Assembly (NCBI GenBank): GCA_004555535.1
Contig: SFHU01000133.1
Location: 1-7,279 of the forward strand
Direction of reading: 5' to 3'
From: Clostridiales bacterium
GTDB lineage: Bacteria; Bacillota; Clostridia; Christensenellales; Aristaeellaceae
Length of the DNA stretch: 7,279 nt
Shown: positions 1-6,292 of the stretch, piece after piece
Layout of the letters: every line of letters starts with the position of its first letter
How positions within the stretch are numbered: position 1 is the first letter of the stretch
Notes under the pieces: generated by a model
The model's input: the letters and a program-made list of their open reading frames with translations, nothing else
Database searches by the model: none
Told to the model about the DNA's origin: nothing
Translations under genes and position numbers: made by a program

Positions 1-98
1 TCGCACCCCGCGAGGGGTGCGTGGATTGAAATATATTGGAAACGCTCCGGGCGCGGATCGGGGCAGGTCGCACCCCGCGAGGGGTGCGTGGATTGAAA
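1..98 (+). repeat. Duplicated CRISPR unit, copy 1 (repeat-spacer-repeat)
   Basis: These 98 bases are identical to 200-297. The block holds one spacer (33-66) and its two flanking repeats. The match ends at 98/297: the next base is T in one copy and G in the other, and the following spacers differ completely. Two different spacers (100-131 and 165-198) separate the copies. The pattern fits homologous recombination between repeats rather than two independent acquisitions of the same protospacer. Confidence 0.95.
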
Positions 99-199
99 TG
101 GTTGGTCCCGCATTGTCAACCCAGTTGCCGGGTCGCACCCCGCGAGGGGTGCGTGGATTGAAATAGGGCGGGGCGGTGGTGGTTATGGTGGGGTTGCCG

Positions 200-297
200 T
201 CGCACCCCGCGAGGGGTGCGTGGATTGAAATATATTGGAAACGCTCCGGGCGCGGATCGGGGCAGGTCGCACCCCGCGAGGGGTGCGTGGATTGAAA
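200..297 (+). repeat. Duplicated CRISPR unit, copy 2
   Basis: This is the exact second copy of bases 1-98, with the duplicated spacer at 232-265. It is followed directly by the anomalous 17-nt spacer at 299-315, and the terminal repeat base is G instead of T at 298. The duplication endpoint and the spacer truncation therefore sit side by side, which suggests one rearrangement may have produced both. Confidence 0.95.
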
Positions 298-1922
298 GAA
301 ACCAGGAGTAAGGTGGTCGCACCCCGCGAGGGGTGCGTGGATTGAAATTTCGGTTCGCCCTGGGAAAGTCAAAATTCTGGGGTCGCACCCCGCGAGGGGT
401 GCGTGGATTGAAATAGGGCCGTGTCAATTTTCGTGGCAACTTTCCGCCGTCGCACCCCGCGAGGGGTGCGTGGATTGAAATCGCGCCCGGCATCATCATC
501 ATCGGGCAGCTGCGAGTCGCACCCCGCGAGGGGTGCGTGGATTGAAATATATCGCCTTGCCTCCTCGACGTGATAGGATATCCTGTCGCACCCCGCGAGG
601 GGTGCGTGGATTGAAATTTGACTGTATTATAAATCATTTTGATTTACTTGTCGTCGCACCCCGCGAGGGGTGCGTGGATTGAAATGCATACGCCGCCGCG
701 CACAAGGCGGAGATCAAGGTCGCACCCCGCGAGGGGTGCGTGGATTGAAATAAGTGCTGGTAACGCTTGAGGGGCTTTTGCTTGTCGCACCCCGCGAGGG
801 GTGCGTGGATTGAAATCCCCTGCCCCACCTCTCGATCTGACCACGATCGTGTCGCACCCCGGGAGGGGTGCGTGGATTGAAATTGCGATTTCTACGCCTC
901 AAAGGGCTGGATGATCGGGTCGCACCCCGCGAGGGGTGCGTGGATTGAAATGGCGCTGGCGCACGCTTTTGCATGATGCGCATGTCGCACCCCGCGAGGG
1001 GTGCGTGGATTGAAATCTCTCCCGCTCCGCTTTCAGTGCGTCATACTGCGTCGCACCCCGCGAGGGGTGCGTGGATTGAAATGCCGCCCCGGATCGGCGG
1101 TAGTAGTTGGTCACTTGTCGCACCCCGCGAGGGGTGCGTGGATTGAAATGTCCTCGCACAGCCCGAACGATGGCGCGAATACAGTCGCACCCCGCGAGGG
1201 GTGCGTGGATTGAAATCTGCGCCATGTCTTTGTGGCACCGTCAAATTTGGTCGCACCCCGCGAGGGGTGCGTGGATTGAAATTCACGCTCGGCATCATGG
1301 TATCATAGTCGCGCTTGTCGCACCCCGCGAGGGGTGCGTGGATTGAAATTCGTAGGGGATGAACGCTGTGAAGCCGTCCTGCCGTCGCACCCCGCGAGGG
1401 GTGCGTGGATTGAAATGACCTGTACGGTCGTCTCTGCCTGTGCGGTCGCCGTCGCACCCCGCGAGGGGTGCGTGGATTGAAATGCGACCGGCTGCAGCAG
1501 ATGGAGCTCCGGGAAGGTCGCACCCCGCGAGGGGTGCGTGGATTGAAATTTGGTTCGGATCTGCTGGTGCCGCGCCCACTGCCGTCGCACCCCGCGAGGG
1601 GTGCGTGGATTGAAATCCGGATTTGGTGATCCGGGATACCCGTGAATGCTCGTGTCGCACCCCGCGAGGGGTGCGTGGATTGAAATCTCTCGCTCCATGC
1701 GCAGTGCGTCAAGCGCCTGCGCGTCGCACCCCGCGAGGGGTGCGTGGATTGAAATGGACCATTGTAAAATCGTGAGTTTTCTCACACGTGTCGCACCCCG
1801 CGAGGGGGGCGTGGATTGAAATGAGCAAGGAATGATAAAACTGACCGCGCCAGCGGTCGCACCCCGCGAGGGGTGCGTGGGTTGAAATTATGATGTATGC
1901 GGCAGATGATTTCTTGCGCCAC

Positions 1923-1950
1923 GTCGCCCCCCTCGAGGGGTGCGTGGATT
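1923..1950 (+). repeat. Degenerate terminal CRISPR repeat
   Basis: This is the last recognisable repeat. Against the consensus it has A to C at repeat position 6, which breaks one stem pair, and G to T at position 11 in the loop. The final GAAAT is replaced by unrelated sequence. Together with single changes in the two preceding repeats (T to G in the stem near 1808; A to G near 1881), it marks the old, leader-distal end of the array. Confidence 0.9.
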
Positions 1951-2448
1951 AATCGGTGGAGTATGGCGTCGTTTTCACCTGGGATGCGTGATGCGGCTGT
2001 CAGCGTCACGTCGTCGTCTGTGATCCGGATAGGATGGCTGTCGAACAGATGGGTAACTGCAACAAGCTGGTCTGTTGTTGCTCGGTTGGTCGAACGCTTG
2101 TGAACTCTGCACTGAACCGGTTTTCGCCCAATGTCTGTTTTTACATGGATGATCCTTGACCATACAGCGGAAAAAGCGGATTGCCTGTACATTATAGATG
2201 TAAAACAGGCGCAAAATGACGGTAAAACGATGCTTGAGCATCTGTGCATGGGGCAGAACGAAGCTGCTTGCTGCGCATTGGATCTGCGCGTTTTCATTAT
2301 ACAAAATGTTTTCACTGCGATTGGATCGCTCGTGTTCGCTGCGATGATTGTCCCGTCATATCCGTCCTTCCTTCTCCTGTGGCGGATTGTGCGCACGTTG
2401 CTTGCTGGTCTTTCCAAACTCTGGTGTTGCAATAGGGAGAGAATAGCT
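1951..2448. other. Gene-poor junction between the CRISPR array and the sigK fragment
   Basis: No gene is recognised in these 498 bases on either strand. Sampled lines near 2161-2340 are about 42-53% GC, against about 65% in the genes to the right. The + frame of the downstream sigK fragment stays open back to an ATG at 2131. The roughly 106 residues it would add do not resemble sigma-K region 2 and have a hydrophobic stretch near residues 55-95. Minus-strand open frames through here run into CRISPR repeats and are not credible genes. Composition and position suggest the edge of an inserted element. Confidence 0.6.
2183..2210. other. Inverted repeat in the junction region
   Basis: GCCTGTACAT (2183-2192) can pair with ATGTA (2198-2202) and CAGGC (2206-2210). 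The loop is 5 nt and three A residues (2203-2205) bulge on the right arm. No T-tract follows, so it is not a standard terminator. It could be an operator, an RNA hairpin or chance. Confidence 0.4.
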
Positions 2449-2453
2449 AATGA
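2449..2453 (+). other. AATGA, candidate crossover core of a skin-like sigK insertion
   Basis: AATGA lies in the Asn-Glu codons of NEILM, at the exact point where sigma-K homology begins. In B. subtilis the skin element recombines at a 5-bp AATGA in the same codons of sigK, using the serine recombinase SpoIVCA. The sequence shows the motif and the homology break. That this is a working attachment site is inferred, since the matching site and recombinase are not in the window. Confidence 0.6.
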
Positions 2454-2844
2454 AATCCTGATGACGCTTCGATCAAGCCAGAAGCGCAGGGGGGAGATCT
2501 CGCTGCACGAGCCGATTGGGACGGACAACGAGGGGAATGAGATCACACTCATCGACGTGCTGGGCACGGACGGCAGCGAGGTTCATGGCGAGGTGGAGCG
2601 GCGTGTCAGCCTGGAGAGCATTCGCACGCTGGTCAGATCCTGCCTGCATGGGCGGGAGAAAACGGTGATTGAGATGCGCTATGGCCTGCTGGATGGTCAG
2701 ACACATGCACAGCAGGAGGTGGCGCAGAAGCTGGGCATTTCGCGTTCGTATGTGTCGCGCATCGAGAAAAAGGCCATGCAGGCGCTTCAAAAGGCTTTTG
2801 AGTCAGGCAGCCCCGGGGAGAGAGCTGATGCCAGCGCCAACTAG
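2449..2844 (+). pseudogene. sigK: RNA polymerase sigma-K, C-terminal half (spoIIIC-like), separated from its N-terminal half
   Basis: These 131 codons match the C-terminal half of the mother-cell sporulation sigma factor SigK. The run opens with NEILMTLRS and then has SLHEPIGTDNEGNEITLIDVLGT, split here as SLHEPIGTDN and EGNEITLIDVLGT. That block separates SigK from SigE and SigG. Region 4 follows, with GREKTVIEMRYGL and a helix-turn-helix around EVAQKLGISRSYVSRIEKKAM that binds the -35 element. Region 2, needed for core binding and -10 recognition, is absent; sequence upstream of 2449 is unrelated. The frame is open back to an ATG at 2131, and the first in-frame ATG inside the homology is 2461, neither with a convincing ribosome site. 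Nothing in the fragment is broken. It looks like the downstream part of a gene split by an insertion, as with spoIVCB/spoIIIC, rather than a decaying remnant. A dead truncation is the alternative. Confidence 0.85.
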
Positions 2845-2918
2845 GGAGAGCCTGTCCGGAAAAAACGCACGTAAACTGCTCCCTTGACGGGAAGAGTCCG
2901 CAGACCCAATCAAACAGA

Positions 2919-2963
2919 CGCGGCGGCGCTGTCCGGAGAAAGCATCCGGATTGCGCCGCCGCG
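2919..2963. terminator. Strong GC hairpin between sigK fragment and HAD gene
   Basis: CGCGGCGGCGC (2919-2929) pairs perfectly with GCGCCGCCGCG (2953-2963). After a 2x2 internal mismatch, TCCGGA (2932-2937) pairs with TCCGGA (2945-2950) around a 7-nt loop. No T-run follows on either strand, so intrinsic termination is uncertain. Its place after the sigK stop and before the next promoter fits transcript-end formation. Confidence 0.45.
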
Positions 2964-2985
2964 CTGTGCGTGACGAGGCCCCCTC

Positions 2986-3014
2986 TTGCGCGAGGGGATA
3001 AACTCCTATATAAT
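2986..3014 (+). promoter_or_regulatory. Sigma-A-type promoter for the HAD phosphatase gene
   Basis: TTGCGC (2986-2991) and a perfect TATAAT (3009-3014) are 17 bp apart. This leaves a short leader of about 30 nt before the ATG at 3052. The -35 hexamer is flanked by an inverted repeat, CCCCTC (2980-2985) and GAGGGG (2992-2997), which could be an operator. The promoter rules out the upstream TTG at 2986 as translation start. Confidence 0.8.
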
Positions 3015-3051
3015 GAAGCGGACAACAGTTACCAAGGAGGAGGACAACGCA

Positions 3052-3867
3052 ATGCAGAGAAAGGTGCTCGTGCTGGACATCGACGGGACGCTGACCAACT
3101 CGAAAAAGGAGATCACACCGGCGACCCGGGAGGCGCTGATGACGATCCAGAGGATGGGGCACGTCGTCGTCCTGGCGTCCGGCAGACCGACGGGCGGCCT
3201 GCGCATGATCACGGAGGCGCTCGATTTTCCCCGCTATGGCGGCTACACGATCAGCTACAACGGCGCCTGCGTCACCGACACCGCGACCGGCGAGGATGTA
3301 TTCAAAAACGCGCTGCCGGATTATGTCGCGCAGTGGATGCAGGATTACGCGCGCGACTACCAGCTGGGCATGTGCAGCTATGTCGGCAACGAGCTGCTGT
3401 GCGGCACGAGGTCGGACCGGTATCTCGAGCGGGAGGCGACGCTCAACCGCTTTGAGGTCACGCAGGTGGAGAGCTTCGCGCCGTTTTTCCGGACGGACCT
3501 GTACAAGGTGCTCCTGACAGCGCAGCCGACGCGTGCGCAGGAGCACGAGCACCGGCTCGCGCGGCGCTTTGTGAACCGCCTGAGCATCTACCGCAGCGAG
3601 CCCTATTTCATCGAGGTGATGGCGCGCGGCGTCAACAAGGCGGATGCCATTGCCGGGCTGCTGGAGCGCCTCGGCCTGGAGAGGGAGGACACGATCGCCT
3701 GCGGCGACGGCCTCAACGACCTGGGCATGCTCCGCTATGCCGGGCTGGGCGTGGCGATGGGCAACGCGCAGCAGAGCGTCAAGGCGGCGGCCGATGTCGT
3801 GACCGGCAGCAACGACGAGGACGGTCTGGTGCCCGTCATCGAGCGGTACATCCTCGGTCGGGACTGA
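3052..3867 (+). CDS. Cof-type HAD-IIB family hydrolase (sugar/nucleotide phosphate phosphatase)
   Basis: This 271-residue cytoplasmic, Mg-dependent phosphatase belongs to the Cof/YidA branch of the haloacid dehalogenase superfamily. All four HAD motifs are present. Motif I is DIDGTL with nucleophile D9 and acid/base D11, motif II is S43 in LASGRP, motif III is K196 in GVNKADAI, and motif IV is GDGLND with D219, N222 and D223. VAMGNA follows at 234-239. Residues from about 85 to 190 form the C2B cap. Length is normal for the family. The ATG at 3052 was chosen because AAGGAGGAGG (3034-3043) sits 8 nt upstream, and earlier in-frame starts lie upstream of the transcription start expected from the promoter. 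Family members dephosphorylate sugar phosphates, flavin or pyridoxal phosphates, and the substrate cannot be told from sequence. Its 3' end overlaps the convergent flippase gene by 32 bp. Confidence 0.93.
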   Translation: MQRKVLVLDIDGTLTNSKKEITPATREALMTIQRMGHVVVLASGRPTGGLRMITEALDFPRYGGYTISYNGACVTDTATGEDVFKNALPDYVAQWMQDYARDYQLGMCSYVGNELLCGTRSDRYLEREATLNRFEVTQVESFAPFFRTDLYKVLLTAQPTRAQEHEHRLARRFVNRLSIYRSEPYFIEVMARGVNKADAIAGLLERLGLEREDTIACGDGLNDLGMLRYAGLGVAMGNAQQSVKAAADVVTGSNDEDGLVPVIERYILGRD

Positions 3868-5173
3868 CGCAGAGGAAGAGCACGCGCAGGTTCATCAGAA
3901 GCGTCAGCAGCTGGCCGCCCGCCATGCCGATGACAGCGCCCAGAAGGCGCAGGGACGGCCTGGCGGCGAGAATGTACATCAGCAGCAGGGAGAGCAGGTT
4001 GGAGGCGAGCGATATCCGCAGCGACCGGCGCTGCAGTCCCAGGCCGTTCATCATCCCGCCGGTCACCTGTACGAGCGCCATCACCGGCACGAGCGGGCAG
4101 CACAGGCGCAGCAGTGGCAGCAGCTCCGCCTGACGGTAGAGCGTGTTCGCGAGCAGCGGTGCGAAGAGATAGACGGCAGCCATCGCGGGCAGGCCGATGG
4201 CCAGCGTGGAGGCAAGGACGCGCGCGATTAGCCGGAGCATCGGCTGGCCTTCGGCCTGGCGGCGCGCCAGCTCCGGCGCGGTGACCATGGAAATGCTCCC
4301 GGTGATGAACGAGGGCATCATCAGCACGGGCAGCAGCATGCCGTGCATCATGCCGAAGCGGCTGAGCGCTTCCTGCGCGGCGAGCCCGGAGGCCTGAAGC
4401 CGCGCGGGGATCAACGCAGCATTGACCGTGTGCATCAGCGAGGAGACGAGCTTCATGCCCGTCAGCGGCAGGGCGAGCGCGATCAGCTCCGTACAGATGG
4501 GCCCGGCCTCGCCGCGGGCGCGGTGCATCATGCCGCGAAGAGGCTTGCGACGGCGGCGCAGCGCTCCAGCGAGCAGGAGCAGCATCAGCAGCAGGCCGGC
4601 TGTCTCGCCCAGCAGCATCGCCAGCGCGGGAACGGCTGCGCGCAGCGCCGTCGGCCAGCTGCGCAGCAGGGGAACGAGATACAGGCACAGCAGCAGCCGC
4701 ACGATCTGCTCGAGCAGCTCGCTCAGTGCGGGCGCGGCGGGGCGATTCGTGCCGTAGCAATACCCGTTAAGCGCGCAGGAGAGGCCGATCACGGGCACAC
4801 AGGGCAGCAGACACAGCAGCGCAGGCAGCGTGCGGATGTCGCCGAGCCAGCGGGCGAGCGGTTCACGCAGGCAGAAGGCCGCCGCCGCCACCGGGATGCT
4901 GACCAGCAGCGAGAGTCCGGCGCCCACGAGCGCGACGCGCGCGCCGCCTGTTCTGCCGCGCTGCGCGCTAAGGCGCGAGACGGCGGCGGGCAGGCCGGAG
5001 GCGACCGGCGCGATGAGCAGGGATTGGGCGCTGTGCGTGAGCTCGACCAGGCCCATCGCCTGTGCGCCCAGCTCCCGGGAGAGCCAGACGCGCAGGCTGA
5101 AGCCCATGATGCGCACGACGAAATGGGAACCGCTTAAAAACGCCGTCTGGCGAACCAGCCTGTGAAGGCGCAT
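3836..5173 (-). CDS. SpoVB-like MOP-superfamily flippase (polysaccharide/lipid II transport family)
   Basis: This 445-residue, Leu- and Ala-rich polytopic membrane protein probably has 12-14 helices. The N-terminus (QTAFLSGSHFVVRIMGFSLR, then WLSRELGAQAMGL) follows the SpoVB/MurJ pattern of an amphipathic start, helix 1 and an SRxLGAxxMGL loop. LNGYCYGTNRPAAPALSELL (135-154) matches the central loop of SpoVB-type proteins. SpoVB relatives move lipid-linked saccharide precursors across the membrane and are needed for spore cortex. At 445 residues it is shorter than the roughly 520 of B. subtilis SpoVB, so it may be a related paralogue. The ATG at 5173 is preferred because homology begins there; the only upstream signal is a weak GGGGTGA about 5 nt away. 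A longer start at 5284 would run over the ribosome site of the divergent deaminase gene and adds Cys- and Arg-rich residues unlike the family. Confidence 0.85.
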   Translation of the reverse strand: MRLHRLVRQTAFLSGSHFVVRIMGFSLRVWLSRELGAQAMGLVELTHSAQSLLIAPVASGLPAAVSRLSAQRGRTGGARVALVGAGLSLLVSIPVAAAAFCLREPLARWLGDIRTLPALLCLLPCVPVIGLSCALNGYCYGTNRPAAPALSELLEQIVRLLLCLYLVPLLRSWPTALRAAVPALAMLLGETAGLLLMLLLLAGALRRRRKPLRGMMHRARGEAGPICTELIALALPLTGMKLVSSLMHTVNAALIPARLQASGLAAQEALSRFGMMHGMLLPVLMMPSFITGSISMVTAPELARRQAEGQPMLRLIARVLASTLAIGLPAMAAVYLFAPLLANTLYRQAELLPLLRLCCPLVPVMALVQVTGGMMNGLGLQRRSLRISLASNLLSLLLMYILAARPSLRLLGAVIGMAGGQLLTLLMNLRVLFLCVSPDRGCTAR

Positions 5174-5241
5174 GACAATCACCCCGGGAGAGCGTATGCA
5201 GCCGGGACAAAAACCAGCACGGACGCAGGACAAACCCGGTC

Positions 5242-5256
5242 GCCGGCGATGCCGGC
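5242..5256. other. Short hairpin next to the deaminase ribosome binding site
   Basis: GCCGGC (5242-5247) and GCCGGC (5251-5256) form a 6-bp stem with a 3-nt loop. The stem ends 3 nt before the AAGGAGG at 5260. It could influence translation start of the deaminase or arise by chance in GC-rich DNA. No clear -10/-35 pair was found in the 100-bp divergent intergenic region (5174-5273). Confidence 0.35.
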
Positions 5257-5273
5257 AAAAAGGAGGAAAGCAC

Positions 5274-5729
5274 ATGTTTGACAAATGGGATCACCGGTTT
5301 ATGGAGATGGCGGGGCTCGTCTCCTCCTGGGCGAGCTGCTACCAGCAGGAGAGGAAGATCGGCGCGGTCATCGTCAAGGACAAGCGTGTCATGACGACAG
5401 GCTACAACGGTGCGCCCGCTGGCGTCAAGACCTGCGTGGAGCGCGGAGAATGCCTGCGCAAGAAGCTCGGCATCCCCTCGGGCACGCGCCACGAGATGTG
5501 CTACGCGGTGCACGCGGAGCAGAACGCGATCATCCAGGCGGCCAAGCTCGGCGTGAGCATCGAGGGCGCGACGCTCTACTGCACGCATCAGCCCTGCATC
5601 CTCTGCGCGAAGATGATCGTCAATTCCGGCATCGTGCGCGTCGTCTACGGCGCGGGCTATCCCGATCCGTTCGCGCTGGAGATCTTCAGGGAGGCGGGCG
5701 TCGCGGTCGAATGCTACGCCGAAAAATAA
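5274..5729 (+). CDS. comEB: dCMP deaminase (ComEB-type cytidine/deoxycytidylate deaminase)
   Basis: This 151-residue soluble enzyme of the zinc-dependent CDA fold should convert dCMP to dUMP, feeding dTMP synthesis. The catalytic signature is intact: H80-A81-E82 in VHAEQNAII and QPCILCAKM with C108 and C111. H80, C108 and C111 bind the catalytic zinc and E82 acts as proton shuttle. The insert with C54, C60 and H73 (CVERGECLRKK through SGTRHEMCYAVH) is typical of dCMP deaminases such as ComEB rather than free cytidine deaminases. GYNGAP (43-48) is the usual substrate-loop motif. The ATG is set by AAGGAGG (5260-5266) 7 nt upstream. In B. subtilis comEB lies in the competence operon, but no comEA or comEC is nearby here, so the role is most likely housekeeping nucleotide metabolism. 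Confidence 0.93.
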   Translation: MFDKWDHRFMEMAGLVSSWASCYQQERKIGAVIVKDKRVMTTGYNGAPAGVKTCVERGECLRKKLGIPSGTRHEMCYAVHAEQNAIIQAAKLGVSIEGATLYCTHQPCILCAKMIVNSGIVRVVYGAGYPDPFALEIFREAGVAVECYAEK

Positions 5730-5761
5730 AAATCGCTTTTTGTGGGACAAAACCTCCTCTT

Positions 5762-5795
5762 CGCGCGTTGTTTAGGTGAAAAGCACGCGCGCTTT
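5762..5795 (+). terminator. Possible weak terminator between deaminase and sigma factor genes
   Basis: CGCGCGT (5762-5768) pairs perfectly with ACGCGCG (5785-5791) around a 16-nt loop and is followed by CTTT (5792-5795). The T-run is short and the loop long, so termination is uncertain. It could instead be a regulatory site ahead of the sigma gene. No confident -35/-10 pair was seen in 5730-5812. Confidence 0.35.
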
Positions 5796-5812
5796 GGAAG
5801 GGAGAGGTCAAT

Positions 5813-6292
5813 GTGATCGAGGAGAGCCGCTTTGTTGCAGAGGTCACGCAGATGCGGGACATGCTCTACCGGTTGTCCGTCAGCTATCTGCGCAACGACG
5901 CGGACGCGCAGGACGCTGTGCAGCAGGCGATTGAGAGCGCCTGGAGGCACAGGGGGCGCGTTGAGCCGCAGGCCTTCCGCCCCTGGCTGACGCGCATCGT
6001 CATCAACGCCTGCAAGAGCCAGCTGCGCAAAAAGCGGCGGGTGTTTTTAAGCGACCGGCTGGAATGCTATGCCGGGGCCGCGCCGCCGCCGGATGTGACG
6101 CTGGCGGATGCGCTTTCCCGGCTGCCGGAAAAGCTGCGCACGCCGCTCCTGCTCCATTATATGGAAGGCTTTTCGGTCACGGAGACCGCCGGAGCGCTGC
6201 ATGTGCCCGAGACGACGGTGCGAAGCCGGCTGTATCGGGCGCGCAAGGCGCTCCGCGAAGAACTTGGCGGCGAGGAGGCTGGCAGAAGATGA
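5813..6292 (+). CDS. ECF-family RNA polymerase sigma factor (sigma-70 regions 2 and 4)
   Basis: This 159-residue extracytoplasmic-function sigma factor has only the two domains of the class. Region 2 covers about residues 12-78, with the recognisable YLRNDADAQDAVQQAIESAW and FRPWLTRIVINACKSQLR. A short Pro-rich linker (AAPPPD) follows. Region 4 covers about 98-150, beginning LSRLPEKLRTPLLLHYMEGF and ending in the helix-turn-helix TAGALHVPETTVRSRLYRAR. The start is GTG at 5813, because AAGGGAGAGG (5798-5807) is 5 nt upstream and the nearby ATG at 5811 is followed at once by a stop. The TGA overlaps the ATG of the next gene (ATGA), so the two are translationally coupled. By analogy with other ECF pairs, it directs RNA polymerase to a small stress or envelope regulon and is held inactive by its neighbour. 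The inducing signal is unknown. Confidence 0.93.
   Translation: MIEESRFVAEVTQMRDMLYRLSVSYLRNDADAQDAVQQAIESAWRHRGRVEPQAFRPWLTRIVINACKSQLRKKRRVFLSDRLECYAGAAPPPDVTLADALSRLPEKLRTPLLLHYMEGFSVTETAGALHVPETTVRSRLYRARKALREELGGEEAGRR

Larger units (their letters stand above)
1..1950 (+). CRISPR. Type I-C-like CRISPR array, 30 repeats and 29 spacers, left end outside the window
   Basis: The repeat is 33 nt if the near-invariant final T is included. It starts GTCGCACCCC and ends TGGATTGAAAT. Between these, an 8-bp perfect stem (CGCACCCC/GGGGTGCG) encloses the loop GCGA. The stem plus an ATTGAAA end is typical of type I-C repeats, whose 3' part becomes the crRNA 5' handle after Cas5 cleavage. Repeat 1 lacks its first base at the window edge. 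Spacers are 32-37 nt, except one of 17 nt (299-315). Twenty-six repeats match the consensus over 32 nt. Repeats at 851, 1790 and 1856 each carry one change. The last (1923-1950) has two internal changes and loses its GAAA end. Decay on the right marks the leader-distal end, so leader and cas genes should lie to the left. No cas gene is in this window. Long open frames across the array are artefacts of the repeat. Confidence 0.98.

Noticed and set aside
116..1785. Long open frames across the array encoding repeats such as QSTHPSRGAT, NPRTPRGV and SIHAPLAGC
   Set aside because: They are translations of the CRISPR repeat; repeat plus spacer length keeps some frames open by chance.
2156..2198. 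TTGACC and TATAGA as a promoter for the sigK fragment
   Set aside because: They are about 31 bp apart, far from the 16-18 bp needed.
1782..2567. Minus-strand 261-codon open frame crossing the array end, the junction and the sigK fragment
   Set aside because: It runs through CRISPR repeats and antisense to the conserved sigK sequence, and no part matches a family I recognise. A faint resemblance of its central part to recombinase C-termini was too weak to report.
2633..3025. Minus-strand open frame opposite sigK region 4 and the hairpin
   Set aside because: It is a shadow of the sigK coding frame in GC-rich DNA, with no ribosome site or family match.
2986..3051. Upstream TTG start for the HAD phosphatase
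   Set aside because: The TTG is the -35 hexamer of a good promoter. The ATG at 3052 has an excellent ribosome site and begins the family-length protein.
4343..5137. Plus-strand open frame of 264 codons inside the flippase gene
   Set aside because: It is a Gln/Arg/Ala-rich antisense shadow of a GC-rich membrane-protein gene, with no start signal.
5174..5284. 37-residue N-terminal extension of the flippase
   Set aside because: It is Cys- and Arg-rich, unlike the family, and overlaps the divergent gene's ribosome site and start.
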